The translations under genes were made by a program, and so were the position numbers. Positions 15,679 to 22,889 of a stretch of 35,625 bases of DNA are shown in pieces. Within the stretch, counting starts at the first letter, position 1. Every line of letters starts with the position of its first letter. Under the pieces are notes generated by a model. It saw only the letters and a program-made list of their open reading frames with translations. It made no database searches and was not told where the DNA came from. The stretch is from Ruegeria atlantica (GTDB taxonomy: Bacteria; Pseudomonadota; Alphaproteobacteria; Rhodobacterales; Rhodobacteraceae): contig WQBJ01000038.1 of the NCBI GenBank assembly GCA_013032095.1, positions 1 to 35,625 of the forward strand, read 5' to 3'.

Positions 15679-18125
15679 TGCAGCCCCATCGACTTCAGAT
15701 GTTTGGAAACGCGAGCGCTGAGCTTGGTGACGTCATCTACAAGCGCTGACATCGTCTTTGAGTATCGTTCGTCAAGCGCCTGGACTCGGGAGGTTAGCGT
15801 TTGCGTAGCACGCTCAATCTGCTCATTGATTTCAGACTCAATGGTTGCCAACCACTTGTCATCCACCGTGAGGGTCTTCGCATCGCCCTCTGACAGTTTC
15901 GGAATGCCTGCAAATACCTTCAGGTCTAACGCGGCTTGGGCCTCTTTTTCGGCTTTCTTCGTCGCGGCTTCTTTTACTTGAAGCGCCAGAAGTTCTTTCA
16001 GCGCGGCTAGCTCATCGAGGTCGGCGACCTCTTTGATCTGCCGTTTGACCTCGGCCTGTGTGAATTTGTTGTTGTCACCCCTCGCGGCATTGATCAGGCT
16101 ATCTTCGCCATTGTTCCCCTCGATGTAGGCATCGAGCGCTTGTGCCGCCTCTTCTTTAGCTTGGGTCAATGCATCGAGTTTCGCTTTTTCTTCCACAAAG
16201 AACCGGGCCACTATCAGCGCGGGCGGAATAATGTCGGATTTGTGTTTGGTCTTACTCCTGCCCGTGCCCAGCTCGAAATCCGCCTCTTCCTTGTAGATAT
16301 TCTTGCCGTTCTTATCCTTCACCGGCACTAGCTGGCGCACGGTGGTCGCGGCCTGCCAGCCGTCCTGAGCGAGCACGTAGACATCGTCCTGCATCACTTC
16401 TGCCCAGTAGGACATCAGGATTTGATAGATGTCGTATTTGTCGAGCAGGTTGGCCGCGGCAAAGCTGGACAGCAGGTCCTCGGAAATCTCAAAGATCAGG
16501 TCCTTGGGGTTGTCGCCTACGGTGATGGACTTCAGCCGGTCGATATGCCGGTCTCGCCACGCGGTGAAGAGTTCCATCGTGGCTGCCTTAAAGCTGGCAA
16601 ACTCAGGTTGAGCCAGGATCGTACACTTGACGTCCCTGGGGGACACTAAGGCGACACTATAGCCTTCTCTTGATCCAGGCCCGAACAAGATATCCCGCAG
16701 TCCCGGCAGGACGTCCCAGTAGCGCTGAAGGGCGTCTATGTCGCGGTTGGGTATGCCGCCCTGCAGGTGGGCGCTGAGATCGTGAATGTCCTCGGGTTCG
16801 CTTGCGTCGATGTAACGGGGAATGTTGAGGTTGAAACCATTCTTCTCAGCGATCTCATCATAGGGAACGAGGCGGGAATAACGACCCATTTTGGCCTGGC
16901 TGTTGAACGTATCCACGATGCGGTGAATGTCTTGCGCCCGGAGTCGGTTTTTGTTTCCGTCTTTGATGAAGCCCTTGGAGGCGTCAATCATGAAGATCGG
17001 GTTGTTGGCCTTTGCGCCGGCTTTGTCGATGACCACGATACAGGCGGGGATACCGGTGCCATAGAACAGGTTGGCAGGCAGGCCGATGATACCCTTGATA
17101 TAGCCCTGGTGGATCAGCTTGCGCCGTATCTCGGCCTCGGTGTTTCCGCGAAACAGGACGCCGTGCGGCAGGATGACCGCTCCCTTGCCGGTGCTTTTGA
17201 GCGACTTCAGGATATGGAGCAGGAAGGCGTAGTCGCCGTTCTTCTCGGGCGGCTCACCGTATTCGAACCGGTTGAACTGGTCATCCGACACCGTGATGCC
17301 ATTGCTCCAGGATTTCAGCGAGAATGGTGGGTTCGCGACCGCATAGTCAAAAGTGCGCAGAGACCCATCTGCGTTGACCCAGTGCGGTTCCGTTATCGTG
17401 TCGTCCTGCCAGAGCTCGGCGCTGGGGCTGTTGTGCAGCACCATGTTCATCTTTGCGAGGGCGGCTGTTGCCTGCTCCTTCTCCTGGCCGAAGAGGGACA
17501 GCCCGTTGGGCGCTTCACCGTTGACCTTGAGTAGCAGCGATCCCGAACCGCAGGTGGGATCATAGGCAGTCTGATCTTGTGTCGTGTCAGCGCCGATGCC
17601 GATGACCTTGGATAAGATGATCGAGACCTCGGCGGGCGTATAAAACTGCCCTTTGCTCTTTCCGGATTCTGTCGCGAAGTGGCGCATCAGATACTCGTAA
17701 GCGTCTCCCATCAGATCGTCGCCATCCGCCCGGTTCCGGCCCAGATTGAGGCCATCGAAAATTCGGACGAGTTTCGACAGCGTGTCGACCATGGCCTTGC
17801 CTTTGCCCAGTCGATCTTCGTTGTTGAAATCGTTGTCTGCGCTTTGGAGCCAATCCATGTCATTGGCTTTTGCGAGCGCGCCGACGACTTTATTCAACCT
17901 ATCGCCGATATCGGGCTGGCCGTCTGCCGCAACCATATCGGCAAACGAACCGCCCTCGGGAACTTCAATCGCGCTGTATTTCTGGCCGGAATACTTGTCC
18001 GACACGTATTTCACGAACAGAAGTGAGAGAATGTAGTTTTTGTATTGGGATGCATCCATACCGCCGCGCAGCTCGTCGCAACTGGCCCAGAGTGATGCAT
18101 ACAAATCAGTTTTCTTGATCGCCAC
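15672..18125 (-). CDS. hsdM: Type I restriction enzyme, M (N6-adenine methylase) subunit
   Basis: An 817-residue adenine methyltransferase subunit. The N-terminal HsdM domain is seen in KKTDLYASLWASCDELRGG and YILSLLFVKYVSDKY. The SAM-binding motif I is DPTCGSGSLLLK, and the catalytic motif IV is NPPF in FDYAVANPPFSLKSW. QFYTPAEVS precedes motif I, as in other HsdM proteins. The C-terminal 250 residues form a long Lys/Glu/Ala-rich helical extension, making it longer than classical HsdM (about 500-530 residues) but like a common longer class. The start is GTG at 18125 with only a weak ribosome-binding site. It is the first gene of the hsd operon. Confidence 0.95.
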   Translation of the reverse strand: MAIKKTDLYASLWASCDELRGGMDASQYKNYILSLLFVKYVSDKYSGQKYSAIEVPEGGSFADMVAADGQPDIGDRLNKVVGALAKANDMDWLQSADNDFNNEDRLGKGKAMVDTLSKLVRIFDGLNLGRNRADGDDLMGDAYEYLMRHFATESGKSKGQFYTPAEVSIILSKVIGIGADTTQDQTAYDPTCGSGSLLLKVNGEAPNGLSLFGQEKEQATAALAKMNMVLHNSPSAELWQDDTITEPHWVNADGSLRTFDYAVANPPFSLKSWSNGITVSDDQFNRFEYGEPPEKNGDYAFLLHILKSLKSTGKGAVILPHGVLFRGNTEAEIRRKLIHQGYIKGIIGLPANLFYGTGIPACIVVIDKAGAKANNPIFMIDASKGFIKDGNKNRLRAQDIHRIVDTFNSQAKMGRYSRLVPYDEIAEKNGFNLNIPRYIDASEPEDIHDLSAHLQGGIPNRDIDALQRYWDVLPGLRDILFGPGSREGYSVALVSPRDVKCTILAQPEFASFKAATMELFTAWRDRHIDRLKSITVGDNPKDLIFEISEDLLSSFAAANLLDKYDIYQILMSYWAEVMQDDVYVLAQDGWQAATTVRQLVPVKDKNGKNIYKEEADFELGTGRSKTKHKSDIIPPALIVARFFVEEKAKLDALTQAKEEAAQALDAYIEGNNGEDSLINAARGDNNKFTQAEVKRQIKEVADLDELAALKELLALQVKEAATKKAEKEAQAALDLKVFAGIPKLSEGDAKTLTVDDKWLATIESEINEQIERATQTLTSRVQALDERYSKTMSALVDDVTKLSARVSKHLKSMGLQW

Positions 18126-18876
18126 TCGTTTAACTTTCTGTTTTTTATTCGAGCGTTATGCGCGCTTGTTATGTTGCCCTATCTCAGCGCATTCTTCGTA
18201 ATTCGCTTTCTTGAGGGTCACTTCCGTCAGGGTGATATAATTTGTCGGGTGGATTGAGGTCGTGATCAGGCGGCTTTGATGCTGAATGCCGCCGACAGCA
18301 CCAGCAGCAACCAGATAATCCGAAAAAGGGATAAGGGTTCAAAACAGCTACTTGCCAGGTTCAGCTTTGCTAATCCCGTCAAAGAAATTGCACACCCGGT
18401 GATTTGATGAGCAACCGTTCTTCGAGACCGCCCGCAAGCGAAGTCATCTCGAATTCAGGTAACCGTGATTGCGGTGATTAAGGTCAAAAAGATTTTCAGG
18501 TGGATCATTTGGTGCTCCTCAGAAGTGTTTTCCTAATCTTCAAAGTTGAATGCTGTTTGTGTGAAGGAATTGCATGCTTATTTGGATTTCAAACAACCGG
18601 TTGGAACTTTCCGTTCCGCAATTGAGAGCCAGACGAACATCCCAAGCCCAGCTTCTGCTTCAAGGAAGGCATCAATCAAAGATTCCACCCGATTGACCTT
18701 CGTTCGGACGGTTATATCGAATCGCTTTTGTCATGTTTCTCACTGAGGCGGTCATTTGGGGGGCCATCACGCGCAGCCGGTGATTTGCGGCAAGAATGCG
18801 ATCGGACAGATCACCGCTGATCGCAGCGTCCGCCGCGTGTGATGTTGAGGACAGCCAGTGTGGCAACGATGCACGA

Positions 18877-18904
18877 AGCCTGGGCATCCCTGCCCGGCTT
18901 TTTT
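18877..18904 (+). terminator. Rho-independent terminator candidate
   Basis: AGCC-t-GGGCA pairs with TGCCC-GGCT around a four-base loop, with one bulged base, and is followed by six T residues. It would stop plus-strand transcription, although no intact plus-strand gene lies before it, which suggests a lost neighbour. Confidence 0.55.
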
Positions 18905-19057
18905 CTGGAGCTACCGCTTTCCTTTTCTTGTCATGTGGAAAGCGGGCTTTAAGCGCATTATTCCTTTGTTTTGCGCATTGTATGGCTATCCGCGAGTTTT
19001 TTCCATCACACTCGATAAGTACCGCTTATCATCTCTAATTGATTTCTCACGAAAATC

Positions 19058-19072
19058 GGCACAGAATGTGCC
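19058..19072. repeat. Palindrome in the target sequence of the tni element
   Basis: GGCACA-gaa-TGTGCC is a perfect inverted repeat ending three bases before the tni end. A version starting CAGAATGTGCC recurs at 27971-27981, beside the miniature tni element. Confidence 0.6.
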
Positions 19073-19087
19073 TCATGTCGGTTTTCC

Positions 19088-20140
19088 TTAACCACTGGAC
19101 TCGCGACGGCATTGGTCCAAAACCCGTAGACTCCTGCCCTGCCCGACATTCTGCTTCCGAAGAATCTGATCTGCCTGTCGCCGCAGCGCTTTTACTGTGA
19201 CCGGTTGGCCTTGAGCCGTCAGATCTGTGCGGGCTTGCGCAAGGGCCTCCACTACGCGGTCCTTCAGCCCGTCGAGAACAGAGACCGGCTGCGGAGGTTT
19301 TGGTGTCACCATGGCTGTGCGCGCCGGTGCGACACGCACCTTACCCTTGGTCGGAGCCGCCTCGCGCGCCGCCAAGACCGGCATATCGGCCAACACAACG
19401 TTTTGTTCCGAGGCCGCGATTGCACAGGCTTCCAAGGCCGCCCGCCAGTCTCGAACAGATGTGCCTGCCGCGAGGTGATGTCCGTATTGCCCGGCCAGTT
19501 GTCCCAGCGCGGCCCAATCCAGAGCCCCGGTCATCGCCCGGACCCGTGTCCGATCAGGGTCCGACACGATCTTCACGATACGCCGATGGATCGAGGCCAG
19601 GCACGCCATTGCCCTGGGATCGACCGGATCAACCGGGGTGACGCGGTAGGGCGTGGCACAGCGGGCACAACAGGTAAGTGGCAGGCCGGTCACAGGCAAG
19701 GGCTCCTGGCAGTGGCTGCACGCCCGCTCAAGCCACACGTGATGCGTCAGGCACACCGGACCGCCCATGCGCCAGTGCAGCGGCCATAGCGGCGTGGCCA
19801 GGCACCGGGGACAAAAGCGCCGGGTGCCATCTAACAGCCGGAACGGCCCGATCCGCCATGGAGCAGCTGTGACCCGAAGCCGATCCGCAAGCCTGGGCGC
19901 CTCCTCGACCCACGGCAACACCATCGCAGATAACCGTGCAACATCGATGCCAGTGCACCGGGCCAGCGCCTCCAGATGGGCGTGATCGGGTCGATCGCTA
20001 TCCGCGGGGCCGTTTTGCTGGCCCATCCACCACCACATGCGCCGTTCCGTCCCAAAATACAGCGCCTCCAGCTGACTCAACCAGCCCGAAAGGCTTTCTC
20101 CGGCCCGAGGCGTAGGGACAAATGGCAATTTGTCAGGCAA
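19088..20140 (-). CDS. tniQ: TniQ transposition accessory/target-selection protein
   Basis: TniQ-family proteins assist target choice by the TniA/TniB transposase. The N-terminal domain opens LPFVPTPRAGESLSGWLSQL, as in the family, and a zinc-ribbon region follows (FCPRCLATPLWPLHWR; CSHCQEPLP; CCARCATPY). TTG at 20140 overlaps the tniB stop and places the conserved opening at residue 5; ATG at 20200 would overlap tniB by 68 bases and is less likely. The stop codon TAA lies inside the terminal repeat of the transposon, so the last residues are fixed by the element end. About 350 residues, apparently intact. Confidence 0.88.
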   Translation of the reverse strand: MPDKLPFVPTPRAGESLSGWLSQLEALYFGTERRMWWWMGQQNGPADSDRPDHAHLEALARCTGIDVARLSAMVLPWVEEAPRLADRLRVTAAPWRIGPFRLLDGTRRFCPRCLATPLWPLHWRMGGPVCLTHHVWLERACSHCQEPLPVTGLPLTCCARCATPYRVTPVDPVDPRAMACLASIHRRIVKIVSDPDRTRVRAMTGALDWAALGQLAGQYGHHLAAGTSVRDWRAALEACAIAASEQNVVLADMPVLAAREAAPTKGKVRVAPARTAMVTPKPPQPVSVLDGLKDRVVEALAQARTDLTAQGQPVTVKALRRQADQILRKQNVGQGRSLRVLDQCRRESSG

Positions 20141-21008
20141 GGGCCTGCCATTCCCCCGCAGCTGCGGCTTCGAGACCCTGTAACGTAATACGCTCTTCAC
20201 CCCCGACCGCTGCTGCCGCAGCCGTCGTCAGCAGATGAAACACATCCCCCGTGATACCACCCGACAGGGCCACAAGCGCCCGCATCACTGTCCTGTCCTG
20301 CACCGGGCTGGGGGCGCGCAACGGCATTGCGGCCACGATACTGCACACCAGATCCGCGAAAGCTTCATTGTCGCGCCAGACCCGCAGGCCATGCTTGTCA
20401 AACCGGCTGTCGACCTGGGTATCCAGCTTCAGAACATGCAAGGAGGCATCGGTACCAAAGGCGATCACGGGCATTTCAAGCTCGTTGGCCAGAAACTTGA
20501 TCAGGTTCAGCAGCGCCTGAACATCCCGAACCCCTGATGCCCCCACATGCTGGAACTCATCCAGCAGAAGCGCCGCCGGCTGCAGGTGCCGCAACAGCCG
20601 AAGGGCGGCAATCTCGATCTGGTCCAGCGTGTCCCGCGGGCGCGCAGGGGCGCCCAGCCGGTCCAGAAGATGTGCATAAAACCGCCGCTCATCGGGACGG
20701 GCCGGCAGTTGCATCGACACCAGCGGATGCGGCCTGTCGCTGCCCGGCACAGCAAAGCCGTCCGCATGATCCCGTTCCAGTTTGCGCCGGATCAGGGTTT
20801 TGCCCATGCCGGACGGCCCATGGATCAACAGCGAGCGCATTCGTGACACCCTGGGCCGTTGCAACAGTTCCTCGACCCGCCGTACCGCCTGCATCGCCAG
20901 CGGGTAGCTCACCCACCGATCAGACCGGATAATCCGCCTGCGCTCCGCGGCGCCCAGGGTCGCCAGCGGACGTATTGCAGGCGGTAAATGTGTAAAAGAT
21001 GCGTTCAT
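20133..21008 (-). CDS. tniB: TniB AAA+ ATPase, transposition regulator
   Basis: The 291-residue ATPase that recruits and activates the TniA transposase. Walker A is LLIHGPSGMGKTLIRRKLE, Walker B is AALLLDEFQHVG, and a sensor-like region follows (MPVIAFGTDASLHVL). The N-terminus includes RIIRSDRWVSYPLA, as in other TniB proteins. ATG at 21008 is five bases beyond the tniA stop; the frame is open further upstream inside tniA, but that part is not family-like. It overlaps tniQ by about eight bases in an operon tniA-tniB-tniQ. Confidence 0.92.
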   Translation of the reverse strand: MNASFTHLPPAIRPLATLGAAERRRIIRSDRWVSYPLAMQAVRRVEELLQRPRVSRMRSLLIHGPSGMGKTLIRRKLERDHADGFAVPGSDRPHPLVSMQLPARPDERRFYAHLLDRLGAPARPRDTLDQIEIAALRLLRHLQPAALLLDEFQHVGASGVRDVQALLNLIKFLANELEMPVIAFGTDASLHVLKLDTQVDSRFDKHGLRVWRDNEAFADLVCSIVAAMPLRAPSPVQDRTVMRALVALSGGITGDVFHLLTTAAAAAVGGEERITLQGLEAAAAGEWQALA

Positions 21009-21012
21009 GCCT

Positions 21013-22632
21013 TCACCAGAGTTCGGAATCGTAGATTTTTGGCACATAATTCGTGTCTGGCACTTCCGCTTCAGCCCCGGATTCTGGCGCATCCAGTGCC
21101 TTATGCGCATCGGTTCGGCGCTGCTCAGCCCGCCGCGCTGCCCGGCTTTTTCCGGCGGCAGCCGCCACCAGGTGGCGGCCCGCTTCAATGGCGTCGAACA
21201 CAGCGGCCTCATTTGCCGTTCCCTGCCCCTCCTCGCGCAACGCCGCAAGGGCCGCCCGGTGCTCCCAAAGGGTGATTGGCGGGCGATCCGCATGTTTGGT
21301 GGTTAACCGTTCCAACCGCCCCTCCGGCGTCTGAAGCCAGACACAGGACAGATCCCGGGGATCGTAGCGCACCGGCAGTTTGCCGGGCTTTGACGCCGCC
21401 CAAACCGCCATGTCCGGATGCCAATAAGCGATATTGAACAGCTGCAGCCCATCGCGGCGCGGCGTGCGGTATGCAAAGGGCAGGAAATCGAGCAACAACC
21501 GGTCCGGATCTTTTGGAATTCTGGGCACCCACCCTGTAGCCTCGGCCGCTCTCCAGGCACTCAACGGCGTGCGTCCAAGCGCCGTATGTACCCGGTTGTG
21601 GTAGACACCAGTGATCCGGCCGGCGAGCCAGGTTTCCAGCTCAGCGCGCGTCATGACGGCCCGGGCTTCGCTGTCATACCCCCCCTTTTCGACCGGGTTA
21701 GAGAACGTCGTGCCCGGCAACAGATGGCATTCGGCCATCAATGTGCCCATCAAACGCTCGATATGGCCACCCCACCAGGGCGCACCCGGCGGGCGGAAAT
21801 CCAGCGCCATACCGTATTGTTCACACCCTCGTTTCAGTGCAACAGCCCGAAACTCTGCCGCATTGTCGAGCTTGATCATGTCAAAAAGCCCTGTACAGGG
21901 CCAAATATGCGCGAGATTGCGCGCCGCCAGCCACTCCGCCTTGTCCCCGACGGCCTGTGCAATGGCCAGGGCGACCGACAGGCGGGATGGCGGGTCCAGG
22001 GAAACAACAAATCCCAGCACCATGCGGGTGGCGACATCCAGTACAAGTGTCAGCCAGGGCCGGCCGATCGGTTTGCGCCGAACATCATCGACCAGTTGGA
22101 CATCAACAAGCGTGTGATCAATCTGAACGACACTGAGGGGCAAAGTGGCCTCGAGAACCCCCTTGGACGGCCCGACCTTTGACTGAGCAGCCCTATACCC
22201 CTCCCGTGCCCGCGTCAGTTTGACCCGATTCAGGCGTAAGGCACGGGATCTGACTGCCTTCAAACCCGGTGGCTTCAAACCCTGCGCCCGGCAGAGCCTC
22301 GAAATCTCTCGGTGTACAGCAGACAGGACCGGCTTTTGTCGCGACCCATAAAACCGGTCCAGCTGATCGGCGATGATGACCTCAACCGCATCCGAGAGCA
22401 AACGATGCCCCTTTGGACGACCCCCTTTTGCAGGGACCAGCGACACCGTTCGGGGATCTTCCGAATATCTGTTCAGCAGCCGGTACACCCAGGCTACGGA
22501 GAGGTTCAGCCGTCGGGCCGCCCGTGCAACCTCGGCCCGGTTGCCCCGTCGCTGACACAGGGGGCGGATTTCCCGCTCACGCCGCACGGCCTCCGCCCAA
22601 CGGGCTTCGTCAATCGCCTCAACACCACCCAT
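21013..22632 (-). CDS. tniA: TniA DDE transposase
   Basis: A 539-residue transposase of the rve/Mu-like group, related to TnsB. The N-terminus has helix-turn-helix segments (RAEVARAARRLNLSVAWVYR). The catalytic D-D-E residues are in VVQIDHTLVDV, MIKLDNAAEFRA and WGGHIERLMGT. The C-terminal part ends near YVPKIYDSELW. ATG at 22632 is preferred because GGCGGAG lies five bases before it; the frame is open to 22734, which is inside the transposon end. Intact. It binds the terminal repeats and catalyses strand transfer with TniB. Confidence 0.95.
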   Translation of the reverse strand: MGGVEAIDEARWAEAVRREREIRPLCQRRGNRAEVARAARRLNLSVAWVYRLLNRYSEDPRTVSLVPAKGGRPKGHRLLSDAVEVIIADQLDRFYGSRQKPVLSAVHREISRLCRAQGLKPPGLKAVRSRALRLNRVKLTRAREGYRAAQSKVGPSKGVLEATLPLSVVQIDHTLVDVQLVDDVRRKPIGRPWLTLVLDVATRMVLGFVVSLDPPSRLSVALAIAQAVGDKAEWLAARNLAHIWPCTGLFDMIKLDNAAEFRAVALKRGCEQYGMALDFRPPGAPWWGGHIERLMGTLMAECHLLPGTTFSNPVEKGGYDSEARAVMTRAELETWLAGRITGVYHNRVHTALGRTPLSAWRAAEATGWVPRIPKDPDRLLLDFLPFAYRTPRRDGLQLFNIAYWHPDMAVWAASKPGKLPVRYDPRDLSCVWLQTPEGRLERLTTKHADRPPITLWEHRAALAALREEGQGTANEAAVFDAIEAGRHLVAAAAGKSRAARRAEQRRTDAHKALDAPESGAEAEVPDTNYVPKIYDSELW

Positions 22633-22639
22633 TCGTCTC

Positions 22640-22786
22640 CGCCGCGCTGAAATCTGCCATTTTGTAAACAAGTATTGGCACAAATCCAGCGCGAGTCTAC
22701 ACTTAAAGGACCAGCACAGCACAAGGCCAACCATGAAAAATGGTCAAAACAAGCAAGAGCAGTCTACAGGTTTGGGAAAATCGACA
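22640..22786 (+). repeat. tni right end with internal repeats
   Basis: This region holds the terminal TGTCGATTTTCCC tip (inverse) and inner repeats of the form GTCTACA...GG. It aligns along its length with 28133-28281, the corresponding end of the miniature element, with scattered differences. Confidence 0.75.
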
Positions 22787-22791
22787 GAGGC

Positions 22792-22826
22792 TGCGAAATC
22801 GGACAAATTCTGGAACATTTGTGAAC
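22792..22826 (+). repeat. Tn3-family left inverted repeat
   Basis: Perfect inverse of 27908-27942 over 35 bases. It ends GGAACATTTGTGAAC. Confidence 0.9.
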
Positions 22827-22889
22827 GAGGGTTGTTTTCCGGCAGGTTCTCCCCGCAATTTTGGCGCGAATTACTTGGCGGAGGTTGTT

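Larger units (their letters stand above)
18126..19075. other. Gene-poor spacer between hsd operon and tni transposon
   Basis: No open frame here is convincing; short frames do not resemble known families. On the minus strand 18672-18887 reads an Ala/Arg-rich peptide (AAISGDLSDRILAANHRLRV) that could be part of a decayed gene. The first 200 bases should contain the hsdM promoter. It also holds a likely terminator (18877-18904), a hairpin with 8-bp arms CGCTTTCC/GGAAAGCG near 18920-18955, and a palindrome GGCACA-gaa-TGTGCC (19058-19072) just outside the tni end. Confidence 0.45.
19076..22786 (-). mobile_element. tniABQ transposon (Tn402/Tn5053-like), cargo-free
   Basis: The element is 3711 bp. 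Its left end, TGTCGGTTTTCCTTAACC, starts at 19076; its right end is the inverse of TGTCGATTTTCCCAAACC, ending at 22786. TGTC tips are typical of the tni group. The right end carries further internal repeats (GAGTCTACACTTAAAGG near 22692 and CAGTCTACAGGTTTGGG near 22760), as in multi-site transposase-bound ends. It encodes only TniA, TniB and TniQ, all on the minus strand, without the resolvase usually found in Tn402/Tn5053. No direct target duplication is visible: the five bases outside are CCTCA on the left and GAGGC on the right. Confidence 0.9.

Noticed and set aside
16767..17534. 255-residue plus-strand open frame inside hsdM
   Set aside because: Antisense to well-conserved HsdM motifs including the SAM-binding and NPPF regions; no own ribosome-binding site or family signal.
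19076..22786. CRISPR-associated transposon
   Set aside because: Although tniQ, an AAA+ ATPase and a TnsB-like transposase are present, there is no cas gene, no CRISPR array and no space for one between the ends.
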